From Symbiodinium sp. CCMP2592 (lineage: Eukaryota; Sar; Dinophyceae; Suessiales; Symbiodiniaceae), in the NCBI GenBank assembly GCA_905221615.1, contig CAJNDT010002046.1, positions 503,501 to 567,500 on the forward strand: a DNA stretch of 64,000 nucleotides. The letters are read 5' to 3'. The notes beneath the pieces are model-generated. The model did not search any database. It worked only from the letters and a program-made list of their open reading frames with translations, and was not told the DNA's origin. The position numbers were made by a program, and so were the translations under genes. Numbering within the stretch: the stretch's first letter is position 1; the number at the start of each line of letters is the position of its first letter. This document shows, piece by piece, positions 33,344 through 44,547 of this stretch.

Positions 33344-33820
33344 GTGATAAGTACCTTAATTAGGGCAAGTTTTGGAGCAGTATCGCAATCTCCCCCGACA
33401 CCATTAGGCCCAATGCAAGACACACCATATGAACGATTACCAAACGGCCCAGCCGGAGTGATCCCTAATGATCGCTCGCTATGGTTGTCGGTGCTCATGA
33501 GATTCGCAGCAAGGGCCGACGTGCAGTTTCTGAGGCGTTGGGGGAAACCAGGGCCTCAACCTGGATCAGTTCAAGAATTTGATTGCTTGGGACTGAGTCT
33601 TTATCATACCGGGCCTGATGATAAACGTCATGGTGGAATGCTTGACTTGAGGCCAGTGGCAAGCTGGGGAGGAAGACGTTCAAACCCATCACAGGGAAAG
33701 CGAGTCAGGCAAGCTCTGTTTGGTGCACGAGCTTCTCGCTTTGAGGACGTCTGTTTCATGTTGAGGCAGTCAAAGATGAGAGAAGACAACTACTCGCCAT
33801 GGGAGGACCGAGCTTGGTGA
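33344..33820 (+). CDS. Hypothetical protein, 158 aa
   Basis: An open frame with moderately protein-like composition (RSLWLSVLMRFAARADVQFL, then RRWGKPGPQPGSVQEFDCLG and SRFEDVCFMLRQSKMREDNY). It matches no family I know, lacks clear splice sites and stands alone. It could be chance. Confidence 0.2.
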   Translation: MISTLIRASFGAVSQSPPTPLGPMQDTPYERLPNGPAGVIPNDRSLWLSVLMRFAARADVQFLRRWGKPGPQPGSVQEFDCLGLSLYHTGPDDKRHGGMLDLRPVASWGGRRSNPSQGKRVRQALFGARASRFEDVCFMLRQSKMREDNYSPWEDRAW

Positions 33821-34496
33821 GCTTGTGTGCCTGTGATTCAGATTGAAAGTATTCCGGTTGGATGCTCTGAACTGGGGTGAGCTCTGCAGGGGCAGCCCCG
33901 CAGTTTACCGCGCGCCAGAGGCTGTGGTGTATTGGCGCTGCGTCTCCAAGTGCCTTTCTTGTGTCACGGCGACATCTGAATCTAGCGATGTGTCGAGTCC
34001 TCTACTACTGTGTACAGAGTCTATTCCCGCTTTCGTCATCGTTTTTTTGTTCCTTTGGCACGGATTCGTGGGCATCGAGTTGTGCATCGGAAGGCCAGGC
34101 CGGCGTGGGGCGTTGATCCCTGGCGCGACGCAGGACATGGGCTGACGTGGGCTGACCGGGTCCCTCGAACTGTTAACATCCTTGCGAAGACCAGGAGTTG
34201 GCGCCGGACGAGCAGTCGCCCCAGCTGCGCATCTTCGTGGAAGCTTCCACGAGAGAAGCCCATCGAGGTCGCTTTCGGCGGCGACCCCTGCGGCCCCGGC
34301 TTTCGGCGAAGGCGAGGCTGCCTTTTTTTTTTTTCTTCCGAGCTCCAGGGTTGCTTCGAAGGGATTTCGGCGGCTCGGGCGAAGCTTGGGAGGCCAGAGC
34401 GTCTTCGAGGAGCTGCCGGCGCATCGGAAGGTGGAGCTCATCGAGGCCAACACCCGGTTAAGGAGTTTAGAGGGGTTTGGGAGGGGTTGGAGGGGT

Positions 34497-34570
34497 TGGA
34501 GGGGTTGGTTTGATTCAGGGTTTAGGGTTTGGGGTCTCGGGTTTGGGGGTTTGCGCAGAGCTTAGGGTTT
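34497..34570. repeat. Degenerate TTTAGGG-like tract
   Basis: GGAGGGGTTGG units followed by GGTTTAGGGTTTGGGG, then CGGGTTTGGGGGTTT; interstitial telomere-like repeat. Confidence 0.6.
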
Positions 34571-37500
34571 CCGACTCCTCGCGTTGCTTCGCCTTTCGGG
34601 GCTTCCCTTCGTCTCCGCTCTCGGCTCCTGAGTTTAGGCTTGGGCCTTCTGGGACGCGGACCACTCTGGCTTCCTGGAGCCTTGGCCTCAGAGATTAGCC
34701 CGGGGATCCTGGGGTATCCGTGTGCTATAGTTGTACCGTTCCTGTTGATCTTCCGCTCAGAACGCACTTCATGGTGGCCCAAGTGACCGATGTTCCACAG
34801 TGTCCTGAGCGCCAAGGCCGATCGAGTTAATGAATGCTTCGAAAGGCCTGGTTGGGAGTTTGCGAGTTCAGCTCTTGAGGGTTTATGGATTCAAGGGCAG
34901 GAGGCATCATGTTCACGGCAACGTCGTGAAGTCGGTCGCAGTTCGCCGTGTGTCAGGGCTTGGCTTTCACCTTCCAATCGAATCCGTCGTCGCCGCCGGA
35001 TTCTGAGCACAAGGGCCCCGTGCTTGTTTGGAGGTTTGGCGCGACATTTTTCGCTTGAGCCAGAGCATTGCGCAAGGTTGCGGAGCTTCTCTCGAAACCT
35101 GCCACCAGTGAAACATGTGTCGGCTTATTCAAAGCATTGACGTCTTACCGTACCTGGGCACCGGCCAGCCACAAGGGGCTGCTCCAAGGTTTGTGGGAAG
35201 CACGGCGGTGGAATCGACCAGGAGAATTTCGTCCGGGTCATGCCGAGCAGCTCAGTGCACACAGCTCGCTGCTCTCACCAGTGTTGCAGAAGTTTTGGTT
35301 CAGATACTTCGAATCACGAGGGTGCTGTCGAAATCAGGTCGGTTCAGATAAAGCATCGGGACGAGGCCAGGCCCTCCGGTCCTTTCGAGCAGCGGCTTGA
35401 CGTTTCTGCAGCCAGGAGCTGGGCCTTTGGAAGGGCGCAAACGCCTTGCCGCTCGAGGAAGAAGGGCTCGATGATGAAGACAGGACCGGACTCCAAACAC
35501 CCCGGCATATCATAACTTTACGGTTTTGTGCGGCGTGTCGTGTTGGGTTCTTCTTCGTGACAAGGCGTGTGTTGGCAGCTGCGGGTATGTGCTGGCAGAC
35601 GATACTGTAAATTCAGAGCCCACGTGGTCAGTACAACGCTGCGCGCCAAGCGGAAGAAGGAGCTAGCGAAGGCTCCAAGGGAGTTTCTGGCATTCCGGCC
35701 CGGTCCTGTGTCCCATTGGACGTTTCCAGGCAGAGCTGAACCTTCGGCGCACCAGTGTGACGGAGCCTTGCCAGCAGACTCGACCTCTTCCGGAAGGAAC
35801 GCAAAGCGGTTGCTCCGAGCAGTTGCTGGTGTCTGTGAGGACAAGAACTTCAAATGGCGGAACCTGCTGTGCACCAGCCACGCTACAGTGGCAGCCCGAA
35901 GCTTTTTTCAGAACCTTCTCAGTCAGAGCAGCACCGCTCATTGAAGGTGGGCGAGTATGCCATTGGAGTCAGGCTCGGATGTGAGAGAGAGAGAGGCAAA
36001 GCTTCGTGATCTCATTGAAAGGCTGTACTTCGACTTGCTCCTTCTGTTGGTGATCGCCTTCGGCGTCCTGGTCCTAGACTGGCGAGGGGCAAGGGGCAGA
36101 GGGAGTGGTTCGAGCCTTGTTGTCATGGATCTTGAAGGTGCTAACAGCCACGACTTTGCCATTCTTGCTGACGCTCGGTAGCAGTGGAGGGTTCCTGCTC
36201 TTCAGCATCAGCACATGTACGGGAGATTCTGCAAACACACACAGGATGTGCGCATCCAGCTCCGGCGGAGGTCCCGTGTTGAAGCAGCCAGGGTCTTAGA
36301 GCCGGAAGAAGAATGGAGTCATCTCATCCTGGCAAGACAGCTCTGTAATCTTGCCCAGGACCGACGACGTGTTGAGCACATTGGCGAAGTACTCCGTGGG
36401 AAACTTGGTGAGGCAGGCTTTCCCGAGACCAAAAGCAGCGCCCAACGCGGCGGGCTCTGAGCCGCGCTCTGCAGGTCGCCGGCAGCGGATGCCAGAAACC
36501 AAGAGACAGAGACGATCACCATTTTCACAAACTCTCCAACCTGCGAGCGAGCTCAGCTTGCCACGTATATCCACGCGTCCAGGCCACGGTGCATATCATG
36601 AACGAGTTCTTCGGCTCCATGGCGCAGGGCACCCGGTCCCGGTCCGGTGAACAAAACATGGGGTCATTTTGCTCGGGGCCCTCCTTTTTGCCCAGGTTGC
36701 TGGGCGTGCTGCTGCTGTATCGCTTCGTGCCTGTCCGAGATCGACGCTTCCTAAAGCAACGGGAGTGTACGGTCTGCTTTGCGACGAGGTCATCATCCAC
36801 CGGGCAACCTACACGGTGCCGGAGCCATTGTGAAGATTCTGCGACTCTCGTGATCGCTGCATGTGACACGCCTTGCCAGACCAACAGCCGCAACCTGGCG
36901 AACCTGGCGATTCAGGCATCGCCCTGTTGAGCAGAAGCCGACGTCGGAACGTTGACATATGTAGGTCCGCGGTCTTCCCACCGATTTGGGCTACCATCAC
37001 CTGGGCTACGAAGAGTTGCTTCGTGCCGCGGCCTCTGCGAAGACTGCCAGAATAGCTAGTGCCAGCTTACTCTGATTGGACGTGGCGCTGGGCTATCCAG
37101 GAGCATTTTCAGACGGTCGCCTACGAACAAGCTCTGCGCGTGGAGTCTGCCTGTGTCGACTGCTGCGATGATGTGGCAAATTCAGTGCAGAGAGTGGGAA
37201 AGCTGCTTGGGAGAGAGATTTATCGTATGCCAGATGGGCACCGAACGGGAGCTGGATGACCAGCCTGTCCGCGAGGCTGTCTTTGTGGGTTGTGCAAAAG
37301 GCCTTTGGCCGTTGGTGTATGCGCATCATTCCGCAAGCACATGACAGTCCCGCAACTTCACCCGCCGAAGTCTTTGTATTGATATAGAACTATAGTATAG
37401 TATGGCTAGCGCAGCCTTTCGTGCTACTTGTATCTCGAATGGGCTGCAGTGCGGCTGAATTGTATAGTAGCACTACTCTAGCGAACAGAACTGTCAGAAC

Positions 37501-40478
37501 TGTGACCTTCGGTGAACCCGCCTTGCTTCAGACGCTAAGGGCCGAGGCCAAGCGTAGCCCTGCGATGCAGGTCGTCTTGTGGCGCAACTATGATGCAGCC
37601 GTTCATGGAGTACTCCAGCAGGCTCTGCACTTCTCTACTCACTCTGCCTGCGAGTCGGATTGCAACGTCCCTCAAGCCTTGAGAAGCACTCAGAAAGAGA
37701 ATGCAGGGGGGCAAGAACATGACTTGACGCGATGGAAAGCAGCCTCTGTTCTGCACAGTTCTGCTGTCCGTGCGCTGTACCCCTAAGCTCTGGCTGACGT
37801 GGGCGTTTAGGGCCTAAGAAGGTCTGGGTTTAGGGTTACGAAGATCGTCCGGGTCGGGCGAAGTCGGTCCGGGATACAGGGACTCGCATGACTCCGCCTC
37901 AAGCCCCAACAAAGCTTACACCCGTAACCTCTGCAAAACCAAACCTTGTCGGCTTGTCGCCTCAAAAAACCCCATACGGGCAACCAGGTTTCCAGGGCAG
38001 CATGGCTTGAGAGACAAATGTCATGTCAGTTGGCAACAGCTCACAAGCTAGTTGCCTCTCAACAAATTCTGCTATGGATGACTCCATCGGAGGCTCCTAA
38101 GGTCCTAAGGCGTTACAGGCCTCATAGTGCAGTGAACTGCTCGACCCTATGAGAGCGAGCTGCTGGATCTCCGCCCAACACTAGCCAGGTAAGTTTATGC
38201 AGAACCTGCATGATTTGGTTCTTTTAGGCTGTGTAAGCAGTCCGACGACTTTGCAAGTTCTTTCTTGCAGTTCGACTTCCGTTTCTTCCTGAGAAGAAGT
38301 TGATGGCTCAATAAACCAAGTCTTGGCCCGCAACTTCCTGTCCACTTCAGTTTAAACGGAGAACTGTGGGTACTGGCTTTGACCAAGTGTAGCACTAGCA
38401 AACTTCAAACCCGAATAGCTCTAGTTCTTGCTCGACTGGAAAACATTTGTGCAGTGTTCTGGCATCGACGATCAGAACAGGTTCCCAGCATTGTGTAGGC
38501 TTAAAGATGTGCCACAGCTCGATTTAGAAGCAGCAGACCGAGCGAGCTCCGCCGGCAGCAATTGGTTCTCTGTTCGTTGGAGCTCAGAGCTCACCAAAAA
38601 ATGTGTGAGTCACATTGATGCGTCCCATTCATGGCAACCTTTGGTAAAAGGCGAAAAATTGATGCGCTATGAAGTGAACGCTGTGATGACCAGCCATGGA
38701 ACTTTCGGCTTGTGAAGACAAGCTTCAGAGTGCACAGCATATGTGGTGTTACCGATTGAGTTTGTGATTTTGTTCGGGCGGTAGTACAGAGATCCCGCTC
38801 GTCACGGCCCGCTTCAAGCTGTCTGTGCGTGTACGCAGGTGGAACTTCAAGCCAAACAATTCAGCGTCAACACAGAGCTCAAATTCTTGGAGCAGAAAGC
38901 TCGAGAGGCCACGGGTTCAATGGGCGTGTAACAGTGGCCATTGCAGTCTGATTTCGTCCGCTCCACGTCGAACTTCCGCCCCCCGATCCCTCAAATGCAC
39001 GCAAAGCAGCAGCATTGTTCTGCTCACAGATGTCACGCAGCATGCAATCGGATGCCCCGGCATTTTAGATCGTAGAAGATGGTCCAAGCCAGATTTAGCC
39101 AGCATCGTAAGCAGCAGTTATGTGTCAGCACGACCTCTCGGAAGAGCTCGAGCACGACCTTGGCTACAATGCTGGCGGCGGGCTCCATCCTCATCCCACC
39201 CAAACACTTGAAGCTTTCGGCTTTGCATGAGGGGGAAGCCGACTGACTGCAATTTCTGGCTCTCAGGCTTGCCCCGACTTCTGGTCACGAACCCAGTGCT
39301 GTTTCATTGCATTGTGTTTATGTGAAAGGCACGAGTTCAGATGTTGCATGACCGTGTTTGTGCACATGTATGTATGCTTGTGTCCGTGCTTATGCGTGCA
39401 AGCAGTCTGTGATTTCGTGTGCTTGTTCAGTGCATTACCCGGTTGCCGTCTTTGGCTCCTAGCCTTCTCCCGAGTTGCGTGTGCAAAACACGGCTCTCTT
39501 CAACTTCTTCCAACTTCCGTTCCCTGTCCCCCTCGATATGTCGCTCCGTCTTTCCCTGTCTTTTGCTTGGCTCGGACTCGTCGCGCCGTTCTCCTGCGAG
39601 GCCTGCAGCCGTTTTTCGTGCTTGCTGTTTTATGCGGCTATAGCTATCTATCTACTTCGTTCATCTTCGTAGTTGCATATCTGTCTCTCTGTCTATCCGT
39701 TTACCTATGTATGCATCTGTCTATCTGTCTACCTGGCTATCCACCAGCTCCAAGGCCGGCGCCAGTCGACGAAGGGCCGGCAGACCATGAAAGTCATGGC
39801 AGACAGGCCTGATCTTGGGTGTGGACTCGTTTGCGGTGGGAGTAGAAAGATTTTGATTGTCAAGCTTGTGTGAGGTGTGAGGCTTCCGTGCGCTGAGTTT
39901 GCTTTGAGTTGTTTGGTGCTTCTTTGCTTCGATTTCAGGCAGAGCTCAGGGCTCAGCTTTCGCAGATGGCGGCTCGCTGTGTCAGAGTTGGCTCACAGGA
40001 TTCGGGCGACTAAGGCGCTGCGTCTATCATGAGTCAGGGCACGGGCCGCAAGATGGGATTCTCTGAGATCTGAGCACGTTCTGAACCAACGCTAACAGCT
40101 TTCCGCTACCTCGTAAGCTGTGTCAGCTAAGGTCAAGAAGAGAGCAACTTCTCACATGCCCGGGACTGAGCGGCCGATCTGGAGGAATCACGGCGGTGGA
40201 TCGAAGACGCATCCAGCAAGGCAGTTACCACCAATGCGGAGCGGATGTACGATCGGATGTGCAGCAGAGCGGATGTGCCTGTCCCAGATTCATCGATATG
40301 CTGGCAAGTATGTTTGAAGAGTCTTTGTCGACAGACGAGATTTCAGTTGAAGCCAAGGGGGGCAAGCGATTGGCCAAGCGGCAAACCTACTTGCTCTCAA
40401 TGTCACCGCCCCGGTATATACTCTACAGCGGCCAGTGGCCGGCAGAAACAAGACTAGATCAGAAACAAGCTGCATGAC

Positions 40479-40712
40479 GGGGGGGGGGGGCGTCTATGCA
40501 TGTGCTCTCCACCATACGTGCAGGAATGATCTGATAGAGGAGCAGATCCTTGAGATTGAGACGGAGAGGGCGCTGCATTCTGTCCGGGCCTCTTAAAAAA
40601 GCACTCCTTGACGCTTCTCCTTCGCATCTTCTCTCCTTCTCTTCCCGACGGCGGTCCGACGGGAAGCCGAGGACTTGAAGCCGGAAGAGCGCGAGGCGGG
40701 GGGGGGGGGGGG
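40479..40712. repeat. Two long G homopolymers flanking about 200 bp
   Basis: G12 at about 40479-40490 and G15 at about 40698-40712 on the plus strand. Either could form G-quadruplex-like structures or mark assembly weakness. Confidence 0.85.
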
Positions 40713-43700
40713 CCCGTGGATGCGGCGAGAGTCTGCGGCAGACCCATTCTGAATTCTCCCCCTGCTGTGCACAGGTCATGGGTGCCTTCGTTGTGTTTTG
40801 GTGCCAGCGGACTCGAGATGCCGTTCTGGGTCAGTACGGCTGGTCACGCTGCCGCCTCAGCCGACGGCTTGCGCAGCTCCAACTCACTCACACGTTCCCA
40901 TCCCCGGGCAGGAACGCATTCGTGTCATTGTGAATACTTAGAACCCTTTCTACATGTCAGTGCAGCAAACGATACTTTCTTACCCTGTCTTGGTGTTTGT
41001 TTCGGCACTTACTACGTGAAGTCATTTTTACGCGCGGCCTTGACATGCGGAGTTGAACGATGCTTCCCTGCAGCCCAAGCGGTGACATCCGTTCCGAGAT
41101 TCCGAAACGCAGAGAGGAAATGAGATGAAGGAACTGGCTCCAGGCTCGTGGTGCTGTCGTGCGTGTTGCCAACGACGACGCTTGCGTTCGGACCTGAGAG
41201 TGACAGCGACAAGATCCGGGCTCCAGACATCACTACTTGTGTCATTCATCAAGTCAAATGCTTATGTTTCGCTAGCGCACACGCACACTCTGAGACTATT
41301 GGTGTCTCCTTGTCTTCTGATAGCTAGCGTGTTTGCGTGTCCTCGTCTGCAGGGCTCTCTGGGTGCTTTTGCTCTGAAACAGGCAGTACCATGCAAGCAG
41401 CCATAAAGACTGTTCAGATTTTACATCTCAAACCTGAACCCAAAACGAGTCAACTAAGAGACCGACACGTCTTCGCAGGTCTGAAGTTGCCATTTGAGGC
41501 CGGCAGCTCAGAGGCTCAAGCTCCTGAGCACAGACAGGGAGAGCGAGGATCCTTGTTGGTTTCTTAGAGGTTTCCGGCCCTTTTGAGCCTCTGGAATCAT
41601 AGAGGCCCCCGTAAGCCGGATGACACTGGGCACACCCAGGAGAGCAGTGGCTCCGAGGGTGCCCCCGACGAGGAGGAAGTAGCGATGCCCCCGGAGTGAA
41701 GGACGTCACTTCTTGCAACAAGAAACGCTTTAAATTAATTCTGTACGTGAGAATATTCGACTGGGCTGCCAAAACAGTAAAAGCGGCATCTTGTGACGGT
41801 GGCGGGCGAGGCGAACTGAAGAAACATGAGAGGGTTTTGTGGCAACCTGCCAAAGATTCGTTCCCAGGCGTTTCCTCTGATCGTCGAGGCCACACAGGTG
41901 CGCCACCTTTGTTCTTTCAATTGAACATTGTCGGCAAAGGCGAGCGAGTGCTCAAAACCCTATGGGGTGCTGTTTAGTTGTTTCAAGTGGTTTTGCGACT
42001 GTTATATAACAGATTCTTTTCTCCGTGCTGAGCGCGTCTGGCAGGATCCCAGCCTGCAGCTGTGGCAGAACATGGACGTGAAGCCCTTGATGCGGCTGCA
42101 GATCTGACGTGTTTCTAAGACCTATAAATTCTAGACTTCTACCCTCTAGACCAACAATGAGATAACCCTGCAATGGCTGAAGCACGGTGGATCAAAGGTT
42201 TGAGACACGAAGCTTTTCTGCTCATTTCCGCTCTCTTGCCAGGGCCATGGGCTGTGTCATGAGCATCGTAGGGAGCCAAGTGAGGTGAAGTCAGCTTTTT
42301 CTGTGTTCTTACTAGTCGATGTCCTTGTAAGCTGAGGTGTCAACATATTTATAGTTGGCAGGTTCGTAGTCTCGAACTCTGACCCGCCAGCATCAAGTAG
42401 CCGTCCCGCAGTTTGCTTTTTCTGTGTTGCACTCACAGCAACTTTTCCTGGCCAGTCCTGCATTCTCAGCTGTGACCAAGTGCCGCTTCCTGGTCTTGAA
42501 TCTCATCTTCATCGCCGGACTCTTATCTTTCAAGTGCTTGTGGCGCAGAGACATGGAGGGCCGAAGCATCTCGATCCCAGTTCAGCTCCAGGTTGCCTGT
42601 ATTACTATGTCTACGCATGTCTACTACCCGTTGTTTCTTCCAATCGATGCCATGGCCTCGGAAGTTCCACTGCAGGGAGGTTGGTCTGGCTCCCTAGGCA
42701 TGCACCTCGGGTGCTCGTATTCATATATTGCCTTGAGTCCAAGGCGAAGGTTTGGCTGATTACAAACGTCTCGGAGCCTGTCGTCAGCTCCAGCGACGAT
42801 GCCAGAAGCCCGTGCGTGCCGCATTCGAGACTGCCGATTCAATCAGACCCTCCGATTCTAACTTTAGCTGCCACTAATGCTTTCTGCTCCCGTGTTGAGG
42901 TATCAGGTCAGCACGTTACTATAGGTCAGCATGTCGCTCACGTATGCGTAGTCCAGTCGTGTGGCTCCGTGCTCGGCAGCCTTTGCGCTGCAGGTTCCAT
43001 GTTGGCGTTCCTGCGAGCTGGAGCTCTTTGGCGACGAGTGCGGTTCTCATTCTATTGCAGGGCCTTGGGCCTAAGTTGTGAAGCTCTCCAAGAAACCCGC
43101 AATACAAACCTCGAAGTCTGCAGTCTGATCCGTTGAATTCCACGGGCCGAACCTCCAACTCTACAGTATCGTGTTTCTTTCGGACTGCCCAGGCTCTGCT
43201 CGGAGCGCAAGGACCCTTACATGTTTGCGTGGCGCTGAGAAGCTCTCGTCCGCTTCCTTCTGGTCAAGTACTGCCGCCTTGATGCCGTGTGATCTGGTCT
43301 TCTCCTGAGCAGCATGCCCATTAGGACGTTACAGTTGCGCTCGAACAACTCAATAGAACAAGGAGAGCTGGTCGTAAATGTGGCTCTTGCGATCCCGAGA
43401 GAACTCAGGTTTCCAGCAACGGGCTCCCCATGCGTTTGCATCTCAGTTTAATCTCAATATCGCGACAAACCATGTGCTAATTCCAAATGATATGGCTTGT
43501 TCAGATGCGCCACATCGTGCAGAGTGTCCAAACTAGGATACAATGTTGCACTTAGAGTAAGGCCGGGTCATCGACTAAGTCATATCGCCCTTCACCATTA
43601 AGGTAAATGGATGTGAGCAGGAATTAACCTTCAGTTTTTGGTACGATCCAGTAACCCATTTACTTTATTGCTTGTTTCTGTGTGTTGTCAGATCTTGCCA

Positions 43701-44169
43701 CCCGTGTTTCTTACGTGTCTTACGTTGTCGTGCCTTGTTGTGACCTATCGGCTTTATTCTTTGCCTTTGCCGCACGCCGGTACACACTACGTGATACTAT
43801 TCATTCTCGCCACTTTATCGCCATTGCCTGTCATGTGCATGCTTTCGTATTGCATGTTCTAGTGTATTACTGGCTTGCCATGTGCCGCCATGTTCTACAA
43901 CAGGTCGTCATACACCAGCAAACGCTTATAGCTCGTACTTCTTACACGGTGAAGTTCGTGATAAGTGGAGGTCGGCCAAGCCCACCACAAAGGTAGTATA
44001 CTTGTTCTGCGTAAGTCGTGTATGCACACCACCTCTATACCACTCCTGCCACGCCTACGCCACCAATATTCACCTGCTTTTCTTTGCAGACTGTTAGTTT
44101 TAAGGTCGTGGCAGGGTTGTAGGTGGACAGGGGTCGGGCACCGCCCGACGGATCTCAGATTGACAGGTT

Positions 44170-44320
44170 ATTAGCTTCTGTGTGCATGAATGTATGGACA
44201 TATGGACGTATGGATGTATGCATGCATGGATGGATGGATGGATGGATGCATGCAGGCGTGCAGGCATGCATGCATGCATGCATGAATGTATGTATGTATG
44301 TATGTATGTATGTCTGTGTG
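44170..44320. repeat. (TGGA/TGCA/TGTA)n microsatellite, left flank of the LTR element
   Basis: Tetranucleotide repeats of ATGG, ATGC and ATGT ending in TCTGTGTG. The sequence resumes as TGTG/GCATGTATG repeats right of the element at 53105, so the retrotransposon inserted into this microsatellite. Confidence 0.9.
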
Positions 44321-44504
44321 TGTGAAAATAACACTTCCCTTTCTCCCCAAGACTTTGCCAACCTTCCTTGGCTCAAGACCACTTTGCTCTACCGGAAAAG
44401 GCGCTGCTGAATTTCAGGGCTACTTTGGTCTCAGTCGTGTGAGCTTGTGCACGGAATTACTTTAGGGTAGTTTGGTGCGCATTCTGGACTAGTGTACTTT
44501 CGCA
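44321..44504 (+). repeat. 5' long terminal repeat
   Basis: 184 bp, TGTGAAAATA...CTTTCGCA, the same length as the copy at 52921-53104 with substitutions at 44335 (T/C), 44367 (C/G) and 44412 (T/C). It contains five ACTTT copies and the decamer TTGGCTCAAG. I could not place U3/R/U5 limits or a TATA-like box. Confidence 0.97.
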
Positions 44505-44516
44505 TGGTAGCGGAGC
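44505..44516 (+). promoter_or_regulatory. Candidate primer-binding site
   Basis: TGGTAGCGGAGC starts at the first base after the 5' LTR. Its complement ends in ACCA as a mature tRNA does, and it resembles the initiator-Met tRNA sites used by many Copia elements (TGGTATCAGAGC in plants). The exact primer tRNA is not identified. Confidence 0.75.
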
Positions 44517-44547
44517 TGAAAGCTCCACGGAACTTTGGTAGAACGAC

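Larger units (their letters stand above)
33821..44169. other. Long gene-poor region
   Basis: No gene is supported across about 10 kb. Contents: GGTTTAGGG tracts (34441-34570, 37806-37840), a T-run near 34321-34334, an isolated helical and membrane-like frame at 35957-36177 (EREAKLRDLIERLYFDLLLL), a 121-codon frame at 37421-37783, TCTG/TCTA microsatellite at 39675-39740, two pure G runs (G12 at about 40479 and G15 at about 40698), and an AT-richer stretch at 43440-44100. None of the open frames shows a domain. Confidence 0.4.

Noticed and set aside
44170-44320. Regularly spaced short repeats as a possible CRISPR array
   Set aside because: Tetranucleotide microsatellite with no spacers; eukaryotic context.
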